Below, in pieces: positions 1 through 7,963 of a DNA stretch of 41,072 bases. A program made the position numbers and the translations under genes. The stretch lies in assembly GCA_009786445.1 (NCBI GenBank), contig WQTE01000011.1, positions 1 to 41,072 on the forward strand, written 5' to 3'. The notes below the pieces were generated by a model. The model was not told the origin of the DNA. It saw only the letters and a program-made list of their open reading frames with translations, and ran no database searches. This stretch comes from Oscillospiraceae bacterium. Its GTDB lineage: Bacteria > Bacillota > Clostridia > Oscillospirales > Oscillospiraceae. Each line of letters begins with the position of its first letter. The stretch's first letter is position 1.

Positions 1-243
1 AACAACCGAACGCTCCTTGTTAAGTGCCAATAAAAATGATATACCATTTCCACTGCCTTTGTGCAGTTCCAAGTCAAGAATAATCACATCAGGCAAATGG
101 GTTCTGGCATACTCCAAGGCTTTCTCTGCGTTGTTAGTAACCTCAATCAAACGTATATCGTGGTGTTGCTCTATACACTGCACAAAAGCAGTGCAATCAG
201 TGGGTTCATCTTCAACCAAAAGGACAGTCAGCGGCATGTTCAT
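1..243 (-). CDS. Response regulator receiver domain protein, partial (C-terminus outside window)
   Basis: The reverse strand encodes 81 codons running off the left edge, beginning MNMPLTVLLVEDEPTDC. This frame is missing from the ORF track because it has no stop inside the window. The VLLVEDE segment carries the acidic pocket and VIILDLEL the phospho-acceptor Asp of a CheY-like receiver domain. The ATG at 243 follows an AAAGGGTGAT ribosome site; a second ATG two codons later is possible. The output domain is not visible. The stretch DVIILDLELHKGSGNG resembles, from memory, Spo0A-like receivers of Clostridia, but this is only an impression. A sigma-A type promoter lies just upstream, so the gene is probably transcribed on its own and is not part of the flagellar operon. 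Confidence 0.85.
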   Translation of the reverse strand, partial: MNMPLTVLLVEDEPTDCTAFVQCIEQHHDIRLIEVTNNAEKALEYARTHLPDVIILDLELHKGSGNGISFLLALNKERSVV

Positions 244-270
244 ATGAATCACCCTTTGCCTTTTTCTGCC

Positions 271-299
271 ATAATATCACAATATACAACTAATAACAA
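271..299 (-). promoter_or_regulatory. Sigma-A type promoter for the response regulator gene
   Basis: On the minus strand TTGTTA (294-299) and TATTAT (271-276) are separated by exactly 17 bp. They match the TTGACA/TATAAT consensus at 4 and 5 of 6 positions. The -10 lies about 28 bp before the start codon of the response regulator gene. Confidence 0.6.
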
Positions 300-387
300 C
301 GATTTTATCCTCTGCAATGTACATCATCCGAGTAGCCAATCTATAACAATGTGACACAGTCGTATATCGTATACAATCCGACTATTT

Positions 388-528
388 TTAGCAAGTGTTT
401 TGCAATATTAACGTCAAAGGATTGTGGTCAATTTTTGAGGGGGAAATCAACCGCAGCAATGTTTCTCGTTCAAGCGCTGTGCGTTCTCGAAGCATATTGA
501 TAAGCGATACAGTGTTATATCTTGGCAT
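388..528 (-). CDS. Possible small gene, 46 aa, unknown
   Basis: A 46-codon frame (MPRYNTVSLINMLRERTALE...) starts at an ATG seven bases after a GGAGG ribosome site. That is a better initiation signal than many real genes here have. It is too short for the ORF track. The protein looks like one amphipathic helix rich in Arg, Glu and Leu, then a polar tail. There is no membrane segment and no motif I recognise; the Spo0E-type SQELD motif is absent. It lies in the 360-bp gap between the motE-like gene and the response regulator gene, on the same strand as both. It may be a small protein or the remnant of a larger gene. Confidence 0.4.
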   Translation of the reverse strand: MPRYNTVSLINMLRERTALERETLLRLISPSKIDHNPLTLILQNTC

Positions 529-603
529 ATCATGGCCTCCATGCAAAGCCCGAAGTGTCTAATGTACATTACTCTATGGTTTACTTTATCAGAATTCCCT
601 GAA

Positions 604-1365
604 TTAGTAATACAACAATATTTCTGTTATGTGTGCGGCGTAGCGTTCGTCCATTGCTGACATTATGGCGGCACGGCTTCGCTCGGACATGTGAAGTAGC
701 AATCCGGCTACGTCTCGCGGGTCGTGCATTGCTTTCATTATGTTTGCAGCGACTTCGGGTGCCATTTGTGCGTAAGTTTCGCTAAGAGACAGCATCTCTG
801 CCATTTCTTGTTCTGTCAAATCTGTACGCCTATGGAGCGGAACAGACCTCTCTAACATTGCCTGAAGCTGTGCCTCACGGTGCAAAATTTCGTTCTCTCG
901 TCTGCTAATCTGCGCTTCCATTGCATCTAGTAGGATTTCCCGCTCCGTTATCTCAAAGATTCGTCCTTCCATTTCATCTTCCATAGCTCTGACACGTTCT
1001 TCTCGTATTGCCGCCTCGGCTCTCATGCGGGTATCTACGGAGTGAAACCAAGGGTCAAGCCAAATAACAAGGTCAAGCAAAGGGTCATTGATTGCCTCTC
1101 CGACTACAGTGCGTGCCCCGAGTGCATCAAAGTACAGTGCAGTACCAAATCCACCCACAAGAAGTATAAGCACGAGCAACATAAGAATGATTACGCCAAG
1201 TGAGCCGCCTTTTCTTTCGCTTCTAACCTTTGGTTCTTTCTCGCTATCGTCTTTTCCCTTTTTTGGCTCTTTAGGGGCCTTTTCTTTTTTCTTGCCCTTA
1301 CCTTTGCCTTTACCGTCACCGGAATCTTCATCTTCGGTCAAATCGGTTACTTCTTCCTCTGCCAC
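604..1365 (-). CDS. MotE/YlxF-family flagellar protein (MgtE N-terminal-like domain)
   Basis: This 253-aa protein starts with about 50 very charged residues (Lys/Glu/Asp/Gly rich). One membrane helix follows (VIILMLLVLILLVGGFGTALYF), then a long coiled coil (about 115-175) and a C-terminal helical domain with APEVAANIMKAM and PRDVAGLLLHMSERSRAAIMSAM. That last domain resembles the MgtE N-terminal domain of MotE/YlxF/FlbB proteins, which sit at the flagellar base and in some species chaperone MotC or the stator. Start: GTG at 1365 after AAAGGGGGTG. It is the last gene of the fliFGHIJ operon, 19 bp after fliJ. In many Firmicutes fliK and flgD come next; here flagellar genes stop, so this is an operon end or a rearrangement point. 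Confidence 0.75.
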   Translation of the reverse strand: MAEEEVTDLTEDEDSGDGKGKGKGKKKEKAPKEPKKGKDDSEKEPKVRSERKGGSLGVIILMLLVLILLVGGFGTALYFDALGARTVVGEAINDPLLDLVIWLDPWFHSVDTRMRAEAAIREERVRAMEDEMEGRIFEITEREILLDAMEAQISRRENEILHREAQLQAMLERSVPLHRRTDLTEQEMAEMLSLSETYAQMAPEVAANIMKAMHDPRDVAGLLLHMSERSRAAIMSAMDERYAAHITEILLYY

Positions 1366-1384
1366 TGCGCTGCACCCCCTTTCG

Positions 1385-1834
1385 TCACGCTTCTTCGCTT
1401 ATTACCTTAAATGATACTAAGTCATCAATATTTTTTGCTTCTTCTGCTTGTGCTTCCGCTTTCCACGTCTGATATTGTTCATCGCGTAATTTGTCGTATG
1501 CCTTTAGCTCTCTCATCGTAATTATGAGTTTTTCCTGACATTTTCGGACGACTTCTTCTGCCCTTACAATCTTTTTTCGCACTTCAACCAACGAATCTCT
1601 TAAAAATCTGAAATATGCATCGTGCTCTGTGAGAGCGGCTACTATATTTTCACCCTTTTGCAATGCTTCATCAAGCGAACGCTCCGTATCTGCGTATGCT
1701 TGGATTATTCTTTGCTCTTCGTTTAGAAGCAGTTGCAATGCTTGCTGCGCTTTTGCCAGTTCTGCCTTTTGCAGTTTTTCTACTGTCAACTTGTAATTAT
1801 ATAGTGCTTGTAAGGTAAACTTAAACTTTTTCAT
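1385..1834 (-). CDS. fliJ: Flagellar export chaperone/ATPase stalk protein FliJ
   Basis: A 149-aa all-helical protein starting MKKFKFTLQALYNYK, the usual FliJ N-terminus, with charged heptads over most of its length. FliJ forms a two-helix coiled coil that enters the FliI hexamer like the gamma subunit of F-ATPase and contacts FlhA, linking ATP hydrolysis to export. The length agrees with the family (about 145-150 aa). It lies 68 bp downstream of fliI, with the motE-like gene after it. FliJ diverges strongly in sequence, so the call rests on N-terminus, length, coiled coil and position. Confidence 0.9.
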   Translation of the reverse strand: MKKFKFTLQALYNYKLTVEKLQKAELAKAQQALQLLLNEEQRIIQAYADTERSLDEALQKGENIVAALTEHDAYFRFLRDSLVEVRKKIVRAEEVVRKCQEKLIITMRELKAYDKLRDEQYQTWKAEAQAEEAKNIDDLVSFKVISEEA

Positions 1835-1902
1835 TGCCAGTGCTCCGTTGCAGCCATGAAAAGATGCAGTGAGATTTGTGTAGTTATTTTGAAAACGGAG
1901 TA

Positions 1903-3219
1903 CTAGCTACTCGCTATTTGCCGCATCATTTCAAGGGTTTCATCGTAAGTGTAACTGTCCGTCATGCCTTGTTTTAAGAAGCTTTCGATGGGATAGTGCA
2001 GCTCAACAGATTTATCAATTTCGGGGTTTGCGCCTTGCTTGTATGCACCGATGTTTATAAGGTCTTCCGCTTCTTTGTAAATAGCAATCAGACTTTTTAT
2101 TTTACCGAAATCTTCAAAATGCTCTTTCGTAACAATTTCAGGCATTACACGACTTACGCTGCCTAAAATATCAATCGGTGGGTAATGATTGCGTTGAGCT
2201 ATCGCCCGGGATAGAATTATATGCCCATCGAGTATACCTCTGACTGTATCGGAAATCGGTTCATTCATGTCGTCGCCTTCTACGAGAACAGTATAAAGTG
2301 CTGTTATAGAGCCTTTATCCGACATACCTGTACGCTCAAGAAGTTTTGGGAGTATTGCAAACACCGATGGCGGAAAGCCTCTTGAAACGGGCGGCTCTCC
2401 GGCTGCCATGCCTATCTCACGCTGCGCCATTGCAAAGCGAGTGAGCGAGTCCATCAGCATCAGCACTTTGAGACCTTGATCTCTGAAATATTCAGCAACT
2501 GCTGTGCCTGTCATGGCACATTTCAGGCGGAGCAGTGCGGGCTGGTCTGATGTGGCGATGACCAGAACAGATTTTTTTAGCCCTTCTTCGCCCAAGTCTT
2601 TTTCTATAAAGTCGCGTACCTCGCGGCCCCTCTCTCCAACAAGTACGATAACATTTATGTCTGCTACAGCATATCTCGACATCATACCCATGATTGTACT
2701 TTTTCCAACACCCGTTCCCGCAAATATGCCGAGCCTTTGACCTTTGCCTACGGTCAACATGCTGTCTATCGCTTTTATACCGAGCGGCAAAGCTTCTTTT
2801 ATTCTTTCACGTTCCAGTGGGTTAGGCGGCATATTATCCGCAGGATACCAAGCTTCAATTTTATCGTGCTCACTCCCGTCAAACGGATTTCCCAAAGCAT
2901 CGAGCACCTTACCTACAAGTGACATACCGACCGGTACCCTAAGCTGCGTTCCCGTGTATACCACATAGCTTCCAAGCCCTATACCCTCTAAACTGCCAAA
3001 GGGCATGAGTAGTGTTTGCCCTTCTCTAAAACCGATTATTTCGGCTCGCAAAGACCTATCGTTGTCCAGAGTATACATTTCGCACACATCGCCTATTTTC
3101 GCAGGTGGTCCTGTTGCTTCAACAGCCAGACCAACTATCTTAGTGACCCTTCCTGCGCGTTCCAGTGTGTCGAACTTTGACAGTGAGTCCGCATATTTTG
3201 CTACATCAATCAGGCTCAT
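1903..3219 (-). CDS. fliI: Flagellum-specific ATPase FliI
   Basis: A 438-aa F1-beta-like ATPase of the flagellar type III export apparatus. The Walker A loop GTGVGKST lies near residue 168, Walker B is VLMLMDSLTRFA, and the family stretches GERGREVRDFIE and AGEPPVSRGFPPSVFA are present. FliI forms a hexamer under the export gate and uses ATP to release chaperones and substrates. The track begins eight codons earlier at a TTG. I prefer the ATG at 3219 (MSLIDVAKY), which has GAAAGAG upstream and overlaps the end of fliH by 14 bp, as expected for coupled genes. Confidence 0.97.
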   Translation of the reverse strand: MSLIDVAKYADSLSKFDTLERAGRVTKIVGLAVEATGPPAKIGDVCEMYTLDNDRSLRAEIIGFREGQTLLMPFGSLEGIGLGSYVVYTGTQLRVPVGMSLVGKVLDALGNPFDGSEHDKIEAWYPADNMPPNPLERERIKEALPLGIKAIDSMLTVGKGQRLGIFAGTGVGKSTIMGMMSRYAVADINVIVLVGERGREVRDFIEKDLGEEGLKKSVLVIATSDQPALLRLKCAMTGTAVAEYFRDQGLKVLMLMDSLTRFAMAQREIGMAAGEPPVSRGFPPSVFAILPKLLERTGMSDKGSITALYTVLVEGDDMNEPISDTVRGILDGHIILSRAIAQRNHYPPIDILGSVSRVMPEIVTKEHFEDFGKIKSLIAIYKEAEDLINIGAYKQGANPEIDKSVELHYPIESFLKQGMTDSYTYDETLEMMRQIASS

Positions 3220-4057
3220 ATTGGTTTGCTCTTTCAAATGCAATTTTCACATATTCCAGCTGCGAATCTATACCCGCATTAACTGTTCCCTCGTCTGAGT
3301 CTATTATGAGGTCGCCCTCATTCATTGTAAGGTCTTTCATAACTGTTGCCGAAACTGTAACGCCACTGTCAAGTTCTATGGTTGCTGCGCCTGACGAGAA
3401 GAATCTTTCAAATTCATCGGGGCCCACTCTGATTACTATTTTTCCATCTGAGGACATCTGGCGCAGGGCATTTTTTATGAGCGATGTAAATACCGTGCCG
3501 AGTTCGTCCTCAGCAGGAGCTATAATTTTCTTAACGATTTCAATTGCAAGCTCTATTGTTCCGCTCTCTGTCTCGGTTTTTATCCGTTCTTGCTCATTAT
3601 ATATTTCATCGAGTACATTTTTAAGTACCTTGTCGTCTGCTGCAATTTTTTCCTGTGTTTTTTCTTCGTAAGATTGCTTGCCCTCCGCTACACCTTCGAT
3701 GTAACCTTCTTGAAATCCTCGATTTTTTTCTTCTTCGATTTCATCACGGGTTTCAATCAAAATCTGCGCTGCTTCAGTCTTGGCATTATTTAAAACGGCT
3801 TCTGCCTTTTCTTGCAGTTCCTGCTCTGCCGCACTTATGTACTCGCGGAGCATTTCTTCGGCGAGTTCGGTAGGGTCAGGCGCAGGCGGATGTGCAGGTA
3901 CAGAGTCAAGTTCGGGGTCAGGCTCAAGGTGCGGGTCAAAGTCGGGGTCACCGGTGCTTTCCTCGTCTTTGCCTTTATCTTTGTCCTTGTTTTTAGCATC
4001 AAAGTTCATTACTTTGTGCCTTGACACGTTTACAAGGCTTCTGTCAATTCTAAACAA
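3206..4057 (-). CDS. fliH: Flagellar assembly protein FliH
   Basis: A 283-aa export-apparatus protein that binds FliI, regulates its ATPase and tethers it to the C-ring. After about 15 residues comes a Lys/Asp/Glu-rich, then Pro-rich linker (PDFDPHLEPDPELDSVPAHP). A long helix follows (about 65-155; AEEMLREYISAAEQELQEKAEAV), then the conserved C-terminal FliH/V-ATPase-E-like domain (ELAIEIVKKIIAPA, VIRVGPDEFE). The likely start is the TTG at 4057, after AAGGGGATGACC and overlapping the fliG stop by 8 bp; homologues begin with a similar short basic peptide. The acidic and proline-rich linker is longer than in Bacillus FliH. Confidence 0.9.
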   Translation of the reverse strand: MFRIDRSLVNVSRHKVMNFDAKNKDKDKGKDEESTGDPDFDPHLEPDPELDSVPAHPPAPDPTELAEEMLREYISAAEQELQEKAEAVLNNAKTEAAQILIETRDEIEEEKNRGFQEGYIEGVAEGKQSYEEKTQEKIAADDKVLKNVLDEIYNEQERIKTETESGTIELAIEIVKKIIAPAEDELGTVFTSLIKNALRQMSSDGKIVIRVGPDEFERFFSSGAATIELDSGVTVSATVMKDLTMNEGDLIIDSDEGTVNAGIDSQLEYVKIAFERANQYEPD

Positions 4058-5057
4058 TCAGGTCATCCCCTTCTCCGCGGGCAACAATAATTTCGCCCTC
4101 GTCTTCAAGTTTGCGAATGACATTGACGATTTTTTGCTGGGCTTCTTCAACATCACGCACACGCACAGGCCCCATGACTTCCATATCGTCTTTTATCATT
4201 TCTTGCAGACGTTTTGAGATATTTGAGAATATTGATTTTGTGACATCTTCGCCCGCCATTTTGAGTGCGACTGCGAGGTCTTGGTTGTTGATATCGCGAA
4301 GAACGCGTTGGATTGTGACGTTGTTGAGCTTTGCGATGTCTTCAAATACGAAGAGGCGTTTTCTGATTTCGTCTGCAAGCTCGCTGTCGTTGACGTCCAG
4401 ACTTTCGAGGATGTTTTTTTCGGATGAGCGGTCTAGTGAGTTTATGATTTCGACTATTGTGTCGATGCCGCCGACAATTATGTTTTCCGTGAATCCCATG
4501 GATGTGATTTTTCGCTCTAAAATACGCTCGGCTTCTTTTACATACTCGGGGGATGTGCTGCCCATGCTTGAAATTCGGCTTATGATTTCTGTCTGCCTTT
4601 CCTGCGGGAGCGATGCTATGATTTGCGCAGATTGCTTTGAATCTATGTATGACAGAACAAGCGCAATTATCTGCGGGTGTTCGTTATGTATGACGTTAAG
4701 GATTTGGTTGGAGTCAACTTTTCTGATAAACTCAAACGGACGTACTTGAAGAGACGATGATAGTTTTCTAATCATCTCTTCGGCTTTGTCTTTGCCTATC
4801 GCCTGCTCAAGAATGTCTCTGGCATAGTCAATACCGCCCTCTGTGATGAATTTCTGAGTCAGGCACATCTCATAAAATTCGTTTATGATTTGCTCTCTGA
4901 TTTCAGGGTCAACACGGCGGGTAGTAGTGATACTCAGCGTCATATCGCTGATTTCTTCCTCCGACAAATACTTATACAGCTCCGCAGAATATTCCTTGCC
5001 AAGACTGATAAGCAATATGGCGGCTTTTTCTTTTGTTGACATTTCTTCCTTTGCCAT
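4050..5057 (-). CDS. fliG: Flagellar motor switch protein FliG
   Basis: A 335-aa rotor protein that sits on the MS ring and receives torque from the stators. It begins MAKEEMSTKEKAAILLISLG, like the FliF-binding N-domain. The conserved EHPQ motif is at about 126-129, in the middle domain that binds FliM. The C-terminal domain holds the charged torque helix (DIAKLNNVTIQRVLRDINNQ, about 240-260), ending in ARGEGDDLIV. Length matches the family. It is the second gene of the fliF operon, separated from fliF by a 117-bp gap with an inverted-repeat element, and overlaps fliH by 8 bp. Confidence 0.97.
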   Translation of the reverse strand: MAKEEMSTKEKAAILLISLGKEYSAELYKYLSEEEISDMTLSITTTRRVDPEIREQIINEFYEMCLTQKFITEGGIDYARDILEQAIGKDKAEEMIRKLSSSLQVRPFEFIRKVDSNQILNVIHNEHPQIIALVLSYIDSKQSAQIIASLPQERQTEIISRISSMGSTSPEYVKEAERILERKITSMGFTENIIVGGIDTIVEIINSLDRSSEKNILESLDVNDSELADEIRKRLFVFEDIAKLNNVTIQRVLRDINNQDLAVALKMAGEDVTKSIFSNISKRLQEMIKDDMEVMGPVRVRDVEEAQQKIVNVIRKLEDEGEIIVARGEGDDLIV

Positions 5058-5085
5058 CTATACAAACCCTCTTTTAATTGTTTTG

Positions 5086-5159
5086 CTGTCACCCTGAGCG
5101 AATGAAAATCTTATCACTTTCTCGGCGTTACAGATTCTTCTCTAAGCTCAGAATGACAG
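5086..5159. repeat. Inverted-repeat element between fliF and fliG
   Basis: The ends CTGTCACCCTGAGC (5086-5099) and GCTCAGAATGACAG (5146-5159) pair over 12 of 14 bases and flank a 46-bp core. The element lies wholly within the fliF-fliG gap. The ends resemble small interspersed palindromic elements (TGTCAnnCTGAGC ends) that I recall from many bacterial genomes. In the operon mRNA it could form a hairpin that trims or partly stops the transcript after fliF. Confidence 0.65.
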
Positions 5160-5174
5160 TTTACTGCAATGTCA

Positions 5175-6785
5175 TTATGCCTCATCTGAGAGCCAGTTTC
5201 TTAGCAGCTGAGCTACCGATGCTGCATCTTTGTCTATGAATCTTTCTACTTGTTCAAGTCCGGCTGACTTTGCTGTGAGGTCAACATCTTCGTATTCAAT
5301 TGCGGTCTCAGCCTCATCGCTTATCAGGTAGTCAATGCCGTCCATACCTGCTGCTGCAAGTATAGGCTCGGGTTCCGGTTCTGGGCTGAGTGCCTTGACA
5401 ATTGTTCTGCCAAGCAGAAATACCATGACACCCAATAGGATTATTACTGCGTACATTAATATCATTTCGACGAGATCCCTGATTCTTTGCTGCTCTGCCA
5501 ATGCTTCCATTTGTGCCCGCATTTCAGCAATTTCCGGATCTTCAAAGAAGGGTAAAAGCTGAACCGATACGTTAGCGAGCGGTACGCCTATTGCCATTGT
5601 GACAAGGTCTGCAACTTCTGCCGAGAAATCGTATTCTTCTCCTTCCCTGCCTTCAAGGTCGCGGTTAATAACCACTGAGATTCCCAAATCTCTAATGACT
5701 CCGTATTCGTGTTCTATCATTCTTCTTGTTTCGTTTATCTCATAGTTCATGGTTTCGACGTGGCGCATCCACATATCTTGGTCGTCAAACTCGCCCCATG
5801 GGTATTCAATTGAGCCCATGGCATTGGAGTCTGTGCCCGGAACCCCTTCAGCCGGCCCCCATCTGCGAGATCTCTCATGTACTATTTCAGAGCTGCGGAC
5901 TATGCCGCCGAGCTCACCGGGAACGGGAGGGGTAAACACAACTTCTTCTGTTACCATTCTGTCAAAATTTAGTCTGACGTGTGGTTGTACTTGTATGTTG
6001 CTCATGCCGAAAATGGGTGACAGCAATTGCTGCACCTGTGTTTGGAATTGCGCGCTGAGTTGATTTTCAAGTGCTATGCGCTCTATGAACTCTATGTCCG
6101 GATTAATGATCTGAGCACCGACAGGGTAATGGTTGAGGTCTGAGTCGGTAATATGTATATCCTCAAACTCTATACCCGGTATTCCACCTCTGACTATTTC
6201 TGCTATTGCCTGTGCTTCTGCTTGTGTGAGCATACCTCCGCCGGCAAGCGTGAGTTGTACCGCAGCGGTCGGGCGCCTGAGATTTGTTTGGAGTCTGAAT
6301 GGAGATGTTTCGCCAAAGTTTACTATGACGAGTGCGTTTTGAATTCTTGCTGATTGTATTATTTGTGTTCTGATCCATTCTCCGCGCTGCGCTTCAGACA
6401 TTTGACGTGCGTAGCTCTCGGTTACGCCAAAGCCTGCTGCGCCGGATAATATATCCATACCGAACCCGGTTTGTACCAAAAGCCCCTGATCTATGAGCAT
6501 CATCTCTACTCTGCCCAGATTTTGTTGCGGGACTTCAAGCCCCGCGCCGACAACTCTGACAGGCTCATTCATTTCGGTGAGTGCCGTGAATATATGTGAC
6601 GTACTTACAGGGTCTCCGGTACCGGGCAATGCCACCCATACTGTCCGTGTGAGAAGGATTGTGGCAACTATCGCAAGAGTTATGACGACCCCAGACAATA
6701 TGGCAAGCTGTATTTTTGTCTTTCTCGATAGCTTCGCCAAATATTCTCTTAGGCTCGTGAGTGTTCTCTCAATTGTTTCTCTCAA
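5175..6785 (-). CDS. fliF: Flagellar MS-ring protein FliF
   Basis: A 536-aa membrane protein that builds the MS ring, the base on which rotor and export gate assemble. Two membrane helices are visible: IQLAILSGVVITLAIVATIL near residues 24-45 and MILMYAVIILLGVMVFLLG about 90 residues from the end. Between them is the large ring-building region, with the family stretches GIPGIEFEDIHITDSDL and VQPHVRLNFD. The C-terminal tail (VERFIDKDAASVAQLLRNWL) is the FliG-binding peptide. Start: TTG at 6785 after AAGGGGGT. It opens its own transcription unit here, unlike the usual flgBC-fliEF order. Confidence 0.97.
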   Translation of the reverse strand: MRETIERTLTSLREYLAKLSRKTKIQLAILSGVVITLAIVATILLTRTVWVALPGTGDPVSTSHIFTALTEMNEPVRVVGAGLEVPQQNLGRVEMMLIDQGLLVQTGFGMDILSGAAGFGVTESYARQMSEAQRGEWIRTQIIQSARIQNALVIVNFGETSPFRLQTNLRRPTAAVQLTLAGGGMLTQAEAQAIAEIVRGGIPGIEFEDIHITDSDLNHYPVGAQIINPDIEFIERIALENQLSAQFQTQVQQLLSPIFGMSNIQVQPHVRLNFDRMVTEEVVFTPPVPGELGGIVRSSEIVHERSRRWGPAEGVPGTDSNAMGSIEYPWGEFDDQDMWMRHVETMNYEINETRRMIEHEYGVIRDLGISVVINRDLEGREGEEYDFSAEVADLVTMAIGVPLANVSVQLLPFFEDPEIAEMRAQMEALAEQQRIRDLVEMILMYAVIILLGVMVFLLGRTIVKALSPEPEPEPILAAAGMDGIDYLISDEAETAIEYEDVDLTAKSAGLEQVERFIDKDAASVAQLLRNWLSDEA

Positions 6786-6881
6786 GTTGATACCCCCTTG
6801 TCTTCCCCATATTGCAATTTCAATGCATCATGGGCAATATAAATAATCCTCTTAAAAATTATTTTTTGCATACCACATCAA

Positions 6882-6910
6882 ATTTTAGCATTTTCCACTT
6901 TCATTTGCAA
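6882..6910 (-). promoter_or_regulatory. Sigma-A type promoter for the fliF operon
   Basis: On the minus strand TTGCAA (6905-6910) and TAAAAT (6882-6887) have a 17-bp spacer. The predicted start is about 95 bp before the fliF TTG codon. It fits a separate transcription unit fliF-fliG-fliH-fliI-fliJ-motE-like. An 8-bp hairpin (GCCACACT/AGTGTGGC, 6942-6962) lies just upstream. Confidence 0.6.
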
Positions 6911-7044
6911 CACTTTTTTAAAAAAATACACATTATTTAGTGCCACACTGCAAAAGTGTGGCTGTATCTTGTGTGGTACAAGCGCAGGGGCGTTCACTGT
7001 ACATTGCCGATTGCCTATATTTCACGTCGTTGCAGGTTTTGGCA

Positions 7045-7173
7045 AAAAAGGGGCTGTTGCAAAATAAGCGGGCGGTCAATGACCGCCCCTACATATGCCT
7101 AATATTTGCATTTTTGATACGATATGATTGGGTGCGCATTGCGCATCCGCATGATTTGCAACAGCCCCTTTTT
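7045..7173. mobile_element. MITE-like element with 19-bp perfect terminal inverted repeats, next to csrA
   Basis: The ends AAAAAGGGGCTGTTGCAAA (7045-7063) and its exact complement (7155-7173) flank 91 bp without a gene. Inside are two smaller palindromes: GGGCGGTCA/TGACCGCCC around 7079 and a TGCGCATTGCGCA core near 7138. The right end lies 8 bp from the csrA stop. In either direction the arms give a GC-rich stem followed by a T run, so the element could also terminate csrA transcription. It takes up much of the 396-bp csrA-fliF gap; the remainder holds the fliF promoter and one 8-bp hairpin, and nothing else that I see. The GGGGCTGTTGC ends recall ends of some insertion sequences, which is a memory and not a match. 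Confidence 0.7.
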
Positions 7174-7181
7174 GTTTTTTA

Positions 7182-7415
7182 CTATTTCCCGGGTTTTTTC
7201 TTGATTTTTGAAAGGTCGAATGAGACAATTGGGGCATCCAATGCTTGAACGTTTGTGCTTTTTGTTGCTTCTAAGAGTTCTTCCCTGAATACCTTTACGT
7301 CTCTGGGAGCGTCTACGCCCAATTTTATTTTGTCGCCATCAATACCGAGTAGGGTTATGCGGATGTTATCACCAATGACAATGGTCTCATTAAGTTTCCT
7401 GGACAGGACTAGCAT
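7182..7415 (-). CDS. csrA: Carbon storage regulator CsrA (translational regulator)
   Basis: A 77-aa protein starting [40 protein letters not shown], which is textbook CsrA. It is a small beta-strand dimer that binds GGA motifs in hairpin loops of mRNA leaders; in Bacillus it blocks flagellin translation until FliW sequesters it. The ATG at 7415 has GGAGGGAGA upstream and lies inside the end of fliW (26-bp overlap), so the partners are translationally coupled. The tail (SKIKKKPGK) is slightly longer than in Bacillus. The track ORF begins 21 codons too early. Confidence 0.97.
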   Translation of the reverse strand: MLVLSRKLNETIVIGDNIRITLLGIDGDKIKLGVDAPRDVKVFREELLEATKSTNVQALDAPIVSFDLSKIKKKPGK

Positions 7416-7875
7416 CGCTGTCTCCCTCCTCCCTTGCAACCAACTTGCATATTTCTTGGAAGATGGGGACTCTGACATTGTATTCAGAGCCGCTGAGGAC
7501 TATTTGCTTTGCTCTCCCCGTGGCTGTGTTTATAATGACGGGAGCCGCAAGGTTTACGGTCATGCCTGAAATATCGTCGGGTATGACAACAACGCTCACA
7601 ACATACAAATCCTCGGGTTTTTTGAGTTTAAGTCTTTTTACGTCAGTCTCGTCAATATCGAACACATAGTCCGGCAGAACAGTGAATGTATCGAGCACAG
7701 GCAGACATATACCCTTTTCCTCTGTGGCTTGAAGCCACACAAGTGGGTAGCTGTCCTCAAATTGAAGCAGCGCATAAACATGGTATTGCTCAAGACCGGG
7801 GATGCCCTCTTCAAACTTGATAAACTTCGTCTCATCAACTTCGACAGTCCCAAATCGCAGGGTGTCAATTTGCAT
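7390..7875 (-). CDS. fliW: Flagellar assembly factor FliW (CsrA antagonist)
   Basis: A 161-aa protein with the FliW signatures [36 protein letters not shown] and VVVIPDD, followed by NLAAPVIIN. FliW binds either flagellin or CsrA. When flagellin is exported FliW is freed, captures CsrA and releases flagellin mRNA for translation. Start: ATG at 7875 after AAGGGAGAG. A good promoter lies immediately upstream and csrA follows with a 26-bp overlap. The length is near the family norm of about 145-160 aa. Confidence 0.96.
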   Translation of the reverse strand: MQIDTLRFGTVEVDETKFIKFEEGIPGLEQYHVYALLQFEDSYPLVWLQATEEKGICLPVLDTFTVLPDYVFDIDETDVKRLKLKKPEDLYVVSVVVIPDDISGMTVNLAAPVIINTATGRAKQIVLSGSEYNVRVPIFQEICKLVAREEGDSDASPVQET

Positions 7876-7907
7876 TTTTACTCTCCCTTTTTCTAAGTAA
7901 TACGAGT

Positions 7908-7936
7908 ATCATATCACACTTATTTCGCTTTGACAA
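7908..7936 (-). promoter_or_regulatory. Sigma-A type promoter for fliW-csrA
   Basis: On the minus strand TTGTCA (7931-7936) and TATGAT (7908-7913) have a 17-bp spacer, each with 5 of 6 consensus bases. The predicted start is about 25 bp before the fliW codon, giving the regulator pair its own transcript. Confidence 0.65.
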
Positions 7937-7963
7937 TACTTCCCGAAGATAATGGGTAATTTG

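Noticed and set aside
358-383. Imperfect palindrome AGTCG...CGACT before the response regulator promoter
   Set aside because: The arms pair over only about five bases plus scattered matches; too weak to call an operator.
6995-7015. Plus-strand GCCGATT as a sigma-28 -10
   Set aside because: No TAAA-like element lies 14-16 bp upstream and no plus-strand gene follows.
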